Positions 40,037 to 48,109 of a stretch of 64,000 bases of DNA are shown here, piece by piece. The stretch lies in assembly GCA_963744255.1 (NCBI GenBank), contig CAVUSZ010000023.1, forward strand, positions 186,001-250,000. Reading direction: 5' to 3'. Below the pieces are notes generated by a model that was not told where the DNA came from, searched no databases, and saw nothing but the letters and a program-made list of their open reading frames with translations. A program made the translations under genes and the position numbers. Origin of the DNA: DATEDA01 sp963744255 (GTDB lineage Bacteria > Pseudomonadota > Gammaproteobacteria > Burkholderiales > SG8-39). Each line of letters starts with the position of its first letter. Within the stretch, counting starts at the first letter, position 1.

Positions 40037-40807
40037 CTAGAACTCGATGACCTGGTTGTTCTGGAGCATCCGCGGCCGGTACTGGCCGGCGTACTCCTCG
40101 ATCTCTTCCATCGTCAGCTCGATCTCGCCCGGCTTGAGGTGGGTGATGAAGATCTCGCAGCTCCGCTCGAGCTTGGCGAGCTCCTCGGCGAGCATGCTCG
40201 GGCACAGGTGCTTCGACATGATCGCGAGCTGCTTCTCGCGGTTGCAGAAGGCGCACTCGATGATCAGGTGCTTCAGGTTCGCGATCCTGTTGACGATCGT
40301 CCAGAGCTCGTCATTGGTGGTGGTATCGCCGGTGAAGACGAGGCTTCCCTTGCCGCTGTCGAGCTGGTAGCCGATCGCCGGGACGACATGGTTCGCCGGC
40401 AACGCGGTGATCGTGCGGCCGCCACCGAGGTCTACGGAGGCGCCGAGCTCGATCGTTTCGTAGCGCAGGAACGGCCGGTCCGCGCTCGGGATCTGGGTGA
40501 AATCCGGCCAGATCGACCAGTTGAAGATGTGGTTCTTGAGGATCTCGATCGTCGCCGGGATCGCATGCACGGTCAGCGGAACGTCCCGCATCTGGCCCAC
40601 GGTGTCGACCATGAACGGGATTGCCGCGACGTGGTCGAGGTGCGAATGCGTGAGGAAGACGTGGTCGATCGGGGTCAGCTCGGCGAGCGTGAGGTCGCAG
40701 ACGCCGGTGCCGGCGTCGATCAGGATGTCGCGGTCGAGCAGCATCGAGGTGGTGCGGAGGTGCCGCCCACCGATCCCGCCGCTGCAACCGAGGACTCGGA
40801 TCCGCAT
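40037..40807 (-). CDS. Class II 3',5'-cyclic-nucleotide phosphodiesterase-like metallohydrolase
   Basis: Metallo-beta-lactamase fold with family-specific sequence of the class II cyclic nucleotide phosphodiesterases (CpdP/PDE1-like). The metal motif is LTHSHLDHVAAIP; other motifs are ALPANHVVPAIGY, FTGDTTTNDELW and FITHLKPGE with the last His ligands. The 256 residues have no signal peptide, so it would act on cytoplasmic cAMP or cGMP. It is translated just before the cNMP-rhodanese protein, which supports a cyclic-nucleotide circuit. Substrate choice is untested. Confidence 0.82.
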   Translation of the reverse strand: MRIRVLGCSGGIGGRHLRTTSMLLDRDILIDAGTGVCDLTLAELTPIDHVFLTHSHLDHVAAIPFMVDTVGQMRDVPLTVHAIPATIEILKNHIFNWSIWPDFTQIPSADRPFLRYETIELGASVDLGGGRTITALPANHVVPAIGYQLDSGKGSLVFTGDTTTNDELWTIVNRIANLKHLIIECAFCNREKQLAIMSKHLCPSMLAEELAKLERSCEIFITHLKPGEIELTMEEIEEYAGQYRPRMLQNNQVIEF

Positions 40808-40917
40808 CAGGTCCTGGACAGGTCTACTTCATCTCGAACGCCGTCACGCCGTCCCAGCGCGGGAGGATCGGCACGATACCGCGCAACCCGCTGAGAGCAA
40901 AAGGAATAAAGTGGCGC

Positions 40918-40935
40918 CCCCGGCGCTTGCCGGGG
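40918..40935 (-). terminator. Possible terminator after the FHA gene
   Basis: Strong hairpin CCCCGGC-GCTT-GCCGGGG about 30 bases downstream of the FHA stop. On the minus strand it is followed by an imperfect T-rich run (TTTATTCCTTTT) after a short gap. A second small hairpin (GCACCC/GGGTGC) lies between it and the stop. Moderate candidate. Confidence 0.5.
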
Positions 40936-40966
40936 CTTCATCCTTCGCACCCTCCGAGCGGGTGCT

Positions 40967-41815
40967 TCAGGTCTTGTAGAAGAACTCCATTTTCACCCCC
41001 GCCAGCTCGACGATGTCGTGATCGCCGAGCGGATGCGCCTGCACATCCAGGAGCTTGCCGTTCACGATCGGGAAGTTCGCGCCTTCCACGTGGGTGATGA
41101 AATACCCCTGGGGCCGCTTCGTGATCACCGCCACCTGCACGCCCGGCTTGCCGAGCGTGGTGAGCGCCTTGATGAGCTCCATCTCCTTGCCGGCGTTCGC
41201 GCCCGACAGGATCTGGATCGCCGCCACCTTGCCGCCGGTCGCGATCGGCTGCGATGCGGACATCGGCTGCGAGGGCGTCACCGTCGGCGCCGCCTGCGAG
41301 GTGGACATCGGCTGCGACGCCGAGGGGGGCGGCGCGGCGGAAGCCGTCGGCGCGGCCGGCCGCACCGGCTGCGAGGTGGCCATCGCCGGGGACGGTTGCG
41401 AGTTCGTCATCGGCACGCCCTGGGAGGTGGCGCCGGGCTTGGCGGCATCACCGGCCTTCGGCGCGGCGCCGGGACGCAGCACCATCGTCTTCTCGAAGTC
41501 CTGCGCCGCCGTGGTTTTCCCCGCCTGATCGTTGACGTACTTCAGCTTGTACTTGCCGAGCTCGACCACGTCGTTCGACTGCAGGAAGTGCTTCTTGATC
41601 GGCTGGCCGTTCACCAGCGTGCCGTTGGTGGAGCCCAGGTCCTCGAGGAACGAATCGTTGAGGATCGTCACGATCACCGCATGCTCGCCCGACACCGCCA
41701 GGTTGTCGATCTGGATGTCGTTGTGGGGCTTACGCCCGATCGTCGTGCGCTCCTTGGCGAGAGTGATCTCCTTGAGCACCAAGCCGTCCATACTGAGTAT
41801 CAGCTTTGCAGGCAT
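40967..41815 (-). CDS. FHA-domain phosphothreonine-binding protein
   Basis: Residues about 5-95 form an FHA domain with the ligand motifs TTIGRKPHNDIQID, SGEHAVI and DLGSTNGTLVNG, which bind phosphothreonine. A low-complexity Ser/Gln/Pro/Ala linker (repeats such as ATSQPVRP and SQPMSTSQ) leads to a second, degenerate FHA-like module (TTLGKPGVQVAVITKRPQG). I prefer the ATG at 41815 because the GGGGA ribosome site is then 8 bases upstream; the ATG at 41821 touches it. It follows the PP2C phosphatase gene closely. The linker threonines are obvious candidates for phosphorylation. Confidence 0.87.
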   Translation of the reverse strand: MPAKLILSMDGLVLKEITLAKERTTIGRKPHNDIQIDNLAVSGEHAVIVTILNDSFLEDLGSTNGTLVNGQPIKKHFLQSNDVVELGKYKLKYVNDQAGKTTAAQDFEKTMVLRPGAAPKAGDAAKPGATSQGVPMTNSQPSPAMATSQPVRPAAPTASAAPPPSASQPMSTSQAAPTVTPSQPMSASQPIATGGKVAAIQILSGANAGKEMELIKALTTLGKPGVQVAVITKRPQGYFITHVEGANFPIVNGKLLDVQAHPLGDHDIVELAGVKMEFFYKT

Positions 41816-41844
41816 AGCCATGTCCCCGAAAAAAGCACCGGCTC

Positions 41845-42669
41845 CTATCGCAGCCAGCTGAAGAACCGCGCAAGCCAGCCGCGCGGCGCGGCATAGTCCT
41901 TCACCACCCGGACCAGAATCACGGACACATTGTCGCGCCCGCCGTTGTCGTTCGCCATCTGCACCAGCTGCTGCGCGGCGAGCCGGAGGTTCGCCGACAG
42001 CGTCTGCAGCGTCATGCCGATGTCCTCGTCGCTCACCATGTCGTTCAGCCCGTCCGAGCACAGGAGGTAGACGTCCCCGGTCCGGGTCGGATAGACCTGG
42101 ATCTCCGGCTCGACCGTGGGGTCGATGCCGAGCGCGCGCGTGACGAGATTCTTGTTCTGCGAGAACTTCGCCTGCTCCGGGGTGATCATGCCGCTGTCGA
42201 TCTGCTCCTGGAGCAGCGAGTGGTCGCGCGTGAGCTGCTCGAATGCCTCGCCCCGGAGGCGGTAGGCGCGGGAGTCGCCGATATGCGCGAGCGTCACCTT
42301 GTTATCGTAGAACATGGCCGTCACCAAGGTGGTGCCCATCCCCGAGTACTGGGGCTGGCTCTGCGCCGCCTGGAAGATCGAGGTGTTCGCCTTGGCGATC
42401 TGCTCGCGCAGCAGCCGGTCCGCGAAGGGCTTGCCGGTCGCCGGCTCGATCTTGTACGGCGGGGTGTCGTCGAGCAGGTGCTGCAGCTCGGTTGTGATGA
42501 CGGTGGTCGCCATGCCGCTGGCGACCTCGCCCGCGTTGTAGCCGCCCATGCCGTCGGCGAGCACGACCAGCCCCTTCGACGCGTCGGCGGCGATCGAGTC
42601 CTCGTTGTGCGAGCGCACGATGCCGGGGTCGGTGCAGCTTGCGATTTCGAGGGCCTGGCTCAAGTTCAT
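41845..42669 (-). CDS. PP2C-type protein serine/threonine phosphatase
   Basis: Metal-dependent Stp/PrpC-type phosphatase of 274 residues. Metal-binding motifs are all present: SHNEDS, LADGMGGYNAGEVAS, GDSRAYRLRG, LLCSDGLNDMVSD and GGRDNVSVILV. It would remove phosphate from Ser/Thr on client proteins, normally opposite a Hanks-type kinase. Here the expected kinase gene upstream is only a stub (42675-42914). A tail of about 20 residues with Trp and Phe (GWLARFFSWLR) could touch membrane. Confidence 0.92.
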   Translation of the reverse strand: MNLSQALEIASCTDPGIVRSHNEDSIAADASKGLVVLADGMGGYNAGEVASGMATTVITTELQHLLDDTPPYKIEPATGKPFADRLLREQIAKANTSIFQAAQSQPQYSGMGTTLVTAMFYDNKVTLAHIGDSRAYRLRGEAFEQLTRDHSLLQEQIDSGMITPEQAKFSQNKNLVTRALGIDPTVEPEIQVYPTRTGDVYLLCSDGLNDMVSDEDIGMTLQTLSANLRLAAQQLVQMANDNGGRDNVSVILVRVVKDYAAPRGWLARFFSWLR

Positions 42670-42674
42670 TCGCG

Positions 42675-42914
42675 TCAGAGGGTGATGTCGAGTTGCTGGC
42701 GCTTGCGCTCGAACTGGATGCTCGCGTCGTCGATGGTGATGACCGCGATGCGTTCCGAAGGGGTGCGGTCGGTCGCTCGCGCGCCCGCGTCATAGGCCTT
42801 GCGCTCGAGGCCGTGGATGAGATCGGAGCTGCCGAGCACGGCGAACACGAACAGGACGATCTCGACCGCGAGGCCGAGATACCAGTCCTTCATCCAGAAA
42901 CCTGCCGTCTTCAC
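42675..42914 (-). pseudogene. N-terminal stub of a CHASE2 sensor (kinase) protein
   Basis: A 79-residue reading frame begins like a CHASE2 sensor kinase: one membrane helix (DWYLGLAVEIVLFVFAVLGS) and then LIHGLERKAYDAGARATDRT and RIAVITIDDASI, the start of the extracytoplasmic CHASE2 domain. After DASI the similarity stops and the protein ends in QFERKRQQLDITL. The remaining CHASE2 domain, further helices and kinase domain are missing. It could be a genuine internal deletion, an assembly collapse, or a real small membrane protein. It stops 5 bases before the phosphatase start. Confidence 0.6.
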
Positions 42915-43236
42915 CTGAGGCGCGTCCCCTGTGTTCTTGTAGTTGTTTTCGGCTCCGGAGTCGCTCGGCGGGCGTGCGGGGGGATTCTACGCTCGCGCTT
43001 CGCGCGCTCTGATCGACGCGGCTCGCAAACGGAACGAAGTCGTCGACTGCCGAAGGCGCGCGTGACGACGGGCCAAGCGCGGCCTCTGGAGCACCCCCAG
43101 CCCCCCTGTCGAAGCTCTAAGTTGCTGTAGAAACAGCAGCATAATCCCCATTCTTGCGGTCGGGTATGAAATCCGTCAACTTTTTTGCCGGGATCTCGTC
43201 ACCCGCGCGGCGAGCGGGCTGCGATCCAAAAGCAAA
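42915..43236. other. Intergenic region upstream of the signalling block
   Basis: About 320 bases without a gene between the CHASE2 stub and the formyltransferase terminator. A short inverted repeat GCTGT-AGAA-ACAGC occurs at about 43124-43137; it is too short to assign to a regulator. The promoter of the PP2C/FHA operon must lie in the proximal part but no clear hexamers are visible. Confidence 0.3.
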
Positions 43237-43252
43237 GCCCCCTTCCGGGGGC
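43237..43252 (-). terminator. Intrinsic terminator of the oxc-frc-formyltransferase operon
   Basis: Hairpin GCCCCC-GGAA-GGGGGC on the minus strand, followed by TTTGCTTTTGG. It is 27 bases beyond the stop of the formyltransferase gene, the last gene of the minus-strand operon. Confidence 0.75.
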
Positions 43253-43279
43253 CTCTGTTCGCCGCGACGCTTTCCGGCG

Positions 43280-44212
43280 TCAGGTACCTAGCATCGTGCC
43301 TGCGGCGACGCCGAGGGATGCGGCGACTTCGAACCCAGCGGCCTTCTTCCCGTCCTCGGACTTCGCTTTGAGGACCTCGATCCGCCCGCCCTGGGCGGTC
43401 ACGAAGAAGCTCGTCGCCGTCAGCTCGGAGACTTCGCCGGGCTTGCCCTTCACCTCTCCGAACCTGCGGAAGAGATGCTTCCGGGCGTCGAAGATCTGCA
43501 GCTTCTTCCCGTTCAGAGTGGTCCATGCCCCCGGCGCCGGGTTCGTGCCGCGAATGAGGTCGTAGACGAAATCGGCGTGTGCCGCCCAGCCGATCTTCGC
43601 CTCCGCGGCCCGGCACCACCCTTCGTACGAGGCCTCCGCCTCGTTCTGGACGATCTCCTTGTGCTCCCCCGCCATGACGAGGTCGGCGGCTTCGAGCATC
43701 GCCTGCACGCCCATCGGGAAGAGGCGCTCGAAGTAGACCGAGCCGAGCGTGTCGTCGAGACCGATGGGGGTCTCCTTCTGGAGCACGACCGGGCCCTCGT
43801 CCAGCCCCTCGTTCGGGCGGAAGATGGTCAGGCCGGTTTTCTTCTCGCCCTTGATGATCGGCCAGTTGATCGAACTCGGGCCGCGGTACTTGGGCAGCAG
43901 CGACGGGTGATACTGGAGCGTTCCCCGCTTCGGGATGCGCACCAGGCTGTCGGGCGCGAACTGCAGCACGTAAGCCATCACGGCGAGATCGGCGTTCAGC
44001 CCCTCGAGCGCGGCGTGCGCCTCGGGTCCCCGCAGGCTTGGGAACTGGAAGACCCGCAGCCCTTTCTCTTCCGCCGCCGCCCGCAGCGGATCGGCTTTCG
44101 CGCCCGGCTTTTCCGGTGCGCAGAAAACGCCCGCGACCTCGTCGCCGCGGGCGAGAAAAGAGTCGAACACCGCCTTCCCGAAGTCCTGCTGGCCGATGAT
44201 TGCGATGCGCAT
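43280..44212 (-). CDS. Stand-alone formyltransferase resembling the 10-formyl-THF dehydrogenase hydrolase domain
   Basis: Folate-dependent formyltransferase of 310 residues. The N-terminal Rossmann domain begins RIAIIGQQDFGKAVFDSFLA. The catalytic segment is YHPSLLPKYRGPSSINWPII (His about 106), followed by GLDEGPVVLQKE, whose Asp matches the catalytic Asp. The C-terminal domain (VYDLIRGTNPAPGAWTTLNG) is of the FMT type. Overall it is closer to the hydrolase domain of ALDH1L enzymes than to methionyl-tRNA formyltransferase. It is the third gene after oxc and frc, 24 bases from frc. The context suggests exchange of formyl between formyl-CoA and THF, or 10-formyl-THF hydrolysis; neither is shown. 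Confidence 0.83.
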   Translation of the reverse strand: MRIAIIGQQDFGKAVFDSFLARGDEVAGVFCAPEKPGAKADPLRAAAEEKGLRVFQFPSLRGPEAHAALEGLNADLAVMAYVLQFAPDSLVRIPKRGTLQYHPSLLPKYRGPSSINWPIIKGEKKTGLTIFRPNEGLDEGPVVLQKETPIGLDDTLGSVYFERLFPMGVQAMLEAADLVMAGEHKEIVQNEAEASYEGWCRAAEAKIGWAAHADFVYDLIRGTNPAPGAWTTLNGKKLQIFDARKHLFRRFGEVKGKPGEVSELTATSFFVTAQGGRIEVLKAKSEDGKKAAGFEVAASLGVAAGTMLGT

Positions 44213-44236
44213 GGTTTTGCTCCGGGATGGCGTCGT

Positions 44237-45511
44237 TCAGGCTGCCTTGGCCTTCGCCGGCGCGCTGAACGCGCCGGCCGACTTCAGCGCCGCGACCGTC
44301 GCGTCGTCGTACCCCAGCAGCTCCTTCAGGACCTCCTCGGTGTGCTCGCCGAGGAGCGGGCTGCGGTCGATCTGCGCCGGCGACGCCGACAGCTTGATCG
44401 GCATGCCGACGTTGTACCACTTGCCGCGCTGCGGGTGATCGAGCTCGACCCACATCTCGCGCCCGCGCACGTGCTCGTCGTTCGCGAGATCCTCGGTCGA
44501 CATGATCGGACCGCAGGGGACGTCGATCGGGTTCAGGATCGCCATGAACTCGCGCTTGGTGTGCTTCTCCGCGAACTTGTTGATGAGCGTCCACATCAGC
44601 GCCTGGTTCTTGCGCCGTTCCGCGATCGTGGCGAGACGCGGGTCGTTGGCGAGATCCGGCACGCCGACGTCGGGCCCGATGCGGTTCGCCAGCGGCACCC
44701 ACACCGCTTCCTGGACGACGACGTACAGCCAGTCGTTCGCGCCGTGCGGCTTGCAGTGGATCGCGTTGCCGAGCTGCCCGCCGCCCGAGTCGTTTCCGGC
44801 ACGCGGCACCTCGCCCATGCCCTGGTAGGTCGGCACCGAGTACTCCGAAAGGGACTGGCGCGTGAGGCGCTGATGGTCGCGGAACTTCACGCGGCAGAGG
44901 TTCATCACCCCGTCCATCATGGCCACCTCGACGTACTGCCCTTGCCCGCTCCGGTTCGCCTGATGGAGCGCCGCGAGCATTCCGATCGCGAGATGGAGCC
45001 CGGTCCCGGTGTCACCGATCTGCGCCCCGGTCACGAACGGCGGACCGTCGGGCACACCGGTCGTGCTCATCGCGCCGCCCATCGCCTGCGCCACGTTCTC
45101 GTAGGCCTTGAAGTCGGCGTACGGCCCGGAGGAGCCGAACCCCTTGATCGATCCCATCACGATCCGCGGGTTGATCTCGTGGATCCTCTCCCACGTGAAG
45201 CCCAGCCGGTCGAGCACGCCGGGACCGAAGTTCTCCATCACGATGTGGCACTGCTTCAGGAGATCGACGAATACCTGCTTCCCCTCGGCCGACTTCATGT
45301 TCACCGTGATCGACCGCTTGTTGCAGTTGAGCATCGTGAAATAGAGGCTGTCGGCGTTCGGCACGTCGCGCAGCTGTCCGCGCGTCGCATCGCCCTGCGG
45401 CGGCTCGAACTTGATGACGTCCGCCCCCATCCACGCGAGCAGCTGCGAGCACGTCGGACCCGCCTGGACGTGGGTCATGTCGAGGATGCGTATCCCTTTC
45501 AGGGCTTCCAT
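44237..45511 (-). CDS. frc: Formyl-CoA:oxalate CoA-transferase
   Basis: Class III CoA-transferase that moves CoA from formyl-CoA to oxalate, giving oxalyl-CoA and formate. Its 424 residues match the family. The start EALKGIRILDMTHVQAGPTCSQLLAWMGADV is family-typical, in pieces ILDMTHVQAGP and LLAWMGADVIKFE. The catalytic Asp is in VEVAMMDGVMNL. Gln/Gly loop residues over the active site appear as GGGQLGNAIHC. The enzyme is a cytoplasmic interlocked dimer. It lies 25 bases after oxc in the same direction, the normal oxalate-degradation pair. Confidence 0.95.
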   Translation of the reverse strand: MEALKGIRILDMTHVQAGPTCSQLLAWMGADVIKFEPPQGDATRGQLRDVPNADSLYFTMLNCNKRSITVNMKSAEGKQVFVDLLKQCHIVMENFGPGVLDRLGFTWERIHEINPRIVMGSIKGFGSSGPYADFKAYENVAQAMGGAMSTTGVPDGPPFVTGAQIGDTGTGLHLAIGMLAALHQANRSGQGQYVEVAMMDGVMNLCRVKFRDHQRLTRQSLSEYSVPTYQGMGEVPRAGNDSGGGQLGNAIHCKPHGANDWLYVVVQEAVWVPLANRIGPDVGVPDLANDPRLATIAERRKNQALMWTLINKFAEKHTKREFMAILNPIDVPCGPIMSTEDLANDEHVRGREMWVELDHPQRGKWYNVGMPIKLSASPAQIDRSPLLGEHTEEVLKELLGYDDATVAALKSAGAFSAPAKAKAA

Positions 45512-45536
45512 TCCGGTCTCCAGTCGCCGCCAGCGG

Positions 45537-47310
45537 CTACTTCTTCTTCGCGCTCGGATTTAGGCTCGTGATACGACCGCTTTCGGTGCCAGCGGTCTCG
45601 TCGATCACGGCGTTGATAAGCGTGGGCTTGCGCGAGCGGATGGCTTCTTCCATTGCGTTTTGCAACTCGGCCGGGGTCGTAGCGTGCACGCCCACGCCCC
45701 CGAAGGCCTCGATCAGCTTGTCATAGCGCGCACCCTTGACGAACACGGTGGGCGCCACATCCGGCCCGCCGGTCGGATTGACGTCGGTGCCGCGGTAGAC
45801 GCCGTTGTTGTTGAAGACGACCACGCAGACCGGCAGGTTGTAGCGGCAGATGGTCTCCACTTCCATGCCGGAGAAGCCGAAGGCGCTGTCGCCTTCGATC
45901 GCGATCACCTGCTCCCCGCTGACCACGGCGGCCGCGACGCAGAAGCCCATGCCGATGCCCATCACGCCCCAGGTGCCGACGTCCAGGCGCTTGCGCGGCT
46001 TGTAGATGTCCACGATGCTGCGGGTGAAGTCGAGCGCGTTGGCGCCTTCGTTGACGAGGTACGCGTCCGGGTTGGCCTTGATGATGTCGCGCACCACGGC
46101 GAGCGCGCTGTGGAAATTCATCGGCACCCGATTGCTGGCGAGGGTCTCGGCCATCTTGGCGATGTTCTTGTTCCTGCGCTCGGCGACGGCGGCGAGCCAC
46201 TCGGCCGGCGGCCTGGCGCCAGCTCGCGCCGATGCCCGCGAGCAGAGCCGACACGCAGGACCCAATGTCGCCGACGAGCGGCGCATCGATGCGGACGTTG
46301 CTGTCGGCCTCCTGCGGCGAGATATCGATCTGGATGAACTTCTGGCCGCCCCAGTCCTTGTGGCCCTTGCCGCCCCAGGTCCTGCCTTTGCCGTGCGAGA
46401 GCAGCCAGTTGAGACGGGCGCCCACCAGCATCACCACGTCCGCCTCGGGCAGCACGTAGGAGCGCGCGGCGGCCGCGGACTGCTCGTGCGTGTCGGGCAG
46501 CAGGCCCTTGGCCATGGACATGGGCAGGTAGGGGATGCCGGTCCTCTCAACGAGCGCGCGGATGTCCGCGTCGGCTTGGGCGTATGCGGCGCCCTTGCCC
46601 AGCACGATGAGCGGACGCTTGGCGCTCTGCAGCAGTTCGAGGGCGCGTTGCACGGCGTCCTGGGCCGGGATCTGGCGCGGCGCCGGATCGACCACCTTGA
46701 TGAGCGATTTCCTGCCGGCTTCCACGTCCAGGGTCTGGGCGAAGAGCTTGCCCGGCAGGTCGAGGTACACGCCGCCGGGACGGCCGGAGACGGCGGCGCG
46801 GATCGCGCGCGCGATGCCCACGCCGATGTCCTCGGCGTGCAGCACGCGGAAGGCGGCCTTGCACAGCGGCTTGGCGATCGCCAGCTGGTCCATCTCCTCG
46901 TAGTCGCCCTGCTGCAGATCCACGATCTCGCGCTCGCTCGAGCCGCTGATGAGGATCATCGGGAAGCAGTTGGTGGTGGCATTTGCCAGCGCCGTGAGGC
47001 CGTTGAGGAAACCGGGGGCGGACACCGTCAGGCAGATGCCCGGCTTTCGCGTCATGAAGCCGGCGATGGCGGCGGCGTTGCCGGCGTTCTGCTCGTGGCG
47101 GAACGAAATGACGCGCATGCCCGAAGCCTGCGCCATGCGGGTGAGGTCGGTGATCGGGATACCGGGCAGGCCGAAGATCGTGTCGATACCGTTGAGCTTG
47201 AGGGCGTCGATGACCAGGTGAAAGCCGTCGGTCACTCGTCCATCGGTTGTCGTGCTGAGGTGCTGCTGCACGCCACTGGCAGTGGAGACTTGAGGTTCGG
47301 CGGTAGCCAT
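45537..47310 (-). CDS. oxc: Oxalyl-CoA decarboxylase (one frameshift)
   Basis: Thiamine-diphosphate enzyme converting oxalyl-CoA to formyl-CoA and CO2. The N-terminal PYR domain has GLPGIPITDL and FRHEQNAGNAAAIAGFM with the catalytic Glu. The middle domain includes GKGAAYAQADADIR. The C-terminal ThDP motif is EGDSAFGFSGMEVETI, ending near FNNNGVYRGTD. One extra base near 46230 shifts the frame between IGASWRQ and PPAEWLAAVAERR; both sides match the family, so I join them. A GAGGAGG ribosome site precedes the ATG at 47310. The palindrome TTGACTGCGGTCAA lies 112 bases upstream. Confidence 0.9.
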
Positions 47311-47421
47311 CCGGGGACCTCCTCTAGGGGATCGGGCGCCGGTCGCCGGCGCCGGGTTGCAAGGCGAAAAACCTGCGTCTAAACGGGACGTTAGGATAGG
47401 CAAATCGGCCGTCCGGCCACC

Positions 47422-47435
47422 TTGACTGCGGTCAA
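47422..47435. promoter_or_regulatory. FNR-type palindrome between oxc and the regulator gene
   Basis: Perfect inverted repeat TTGACTGCGGTCAA. Geometry equals the FNR/CRP operator (5-base arms, 4-base spacer) with C/G instead of T/A at the inner arm base. It serves divergent genes: 112 bases before oxc and 56 before the regulator gene. The same arms recur in front of tctC, fhs and the formate dehydrogenase operon. Confidence 0.8.
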
Positions 47436-47490
47436 TCATTCCAGCTAACTTGACGCCACATTCGGCACTTGCGAGTGCCCGGCTCACCCG

Positions 47491-48096
47491 ATGTCGCACA
47501 TCGCTTCTCATCCGCAACGCAACACCCTGCGCCTCGAGCTCAAGCGGAACCTGATCCTCGGAGGTATGAGCGCCGACGCCTGGGAAGAACTCGAGCCGCG
47601 CCTCGAGATCGGCGAGTACCGCAAGGGCGAGCAGCTCGTCCACCAGGGCTCGACCGAGATGGAGCAGCTCTTCATCCTCGAGGGGATCCTGAAGCGCGTG
47701 GTCGCGAACGCCGAAGGCAAGGAGATGATCCTGCGCTTCGCCGCGGAGACCGAGATGGACACCTCCTACGCGGCCTGGCGGCTCAAGACGCCGGTCCCCT
47801 ACAGCATCGTGGCGGTGACCCGCGTGCGGGCCGCCAAGCTGTCGATGCCCCAATGGGTCGCATTTCTCGACCGGCAGCCCGACGTCAAGGCGCGCTTCGA
47901 GTACGAGGTGATGAAGCTGATGAGCGAGGTGATGGCGCATACGATCACGCTGCATCTGCTCGATGCGCCCGGACGGCTCGCGCGGTTCGAGCGCAAGCAC
48001 CAGGCGCTCCTCGGCCGCATTCCGAGCAAGGAGCTCGCGTCCTTTCTCAATCTCACGCCCGAGACGCTCTCGCGGCTGAAGCACCGTCCTTCATAG
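47491..48096 (+). CDS. Cysteine-free CRP/FNR-family regulator, candidate oxalate/formate regulator
   Basis: 201-residue transcription factor. Residues about 25-130 form the cNMP-fold sensor (EQLVHQGSTEMEQLFILEGI) but lack the GE...R cassette that binds cAMP. A dimer helix follows, then a C-terminal helix-turn-helix (SKELASFLNLTPETLSRL). The recognition helix has the E-x-x-S-R pattern (ETLSR) used by FNR-type proteins to read TTGA half-sites. It contains no Cys, so it cannot bind an FNR-style iron-sulfur cluster. Divergent from oxc over a palindrome with TTGA arms; autoregulation is likely. The effector is unknown: oxalate, formyl-CoA or redox state are possibilities. Confidence 0.85.
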   Translation: MSHIASHPQRNTLRLELKRNLILGGMSADAWEELEPRLEIGEYRKGEQLVHQGSTEMEQLFILEGILKRVVANAEGKEMILRFAAETEMDTSYAAWRLKTPVPYSIVAVTRVRAAKLSMPQWVAFLDRQPDVKARFEYEVMKLMSEVMAHTITLHLLDAPGRLARFERKHQALLGRIPSKELASFLNLTPETLSRLKHRPS

Positions 48097-48109
48097 CGGC
48101 GGGACGGCG

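Noticed and set aside
43124..43137. GCTGT-AGAA-ACAGC as a LexA-like site
   Set aside because: Arms are too short and the spacing does not fit the known LexA box; no SOS gene is adjacent.
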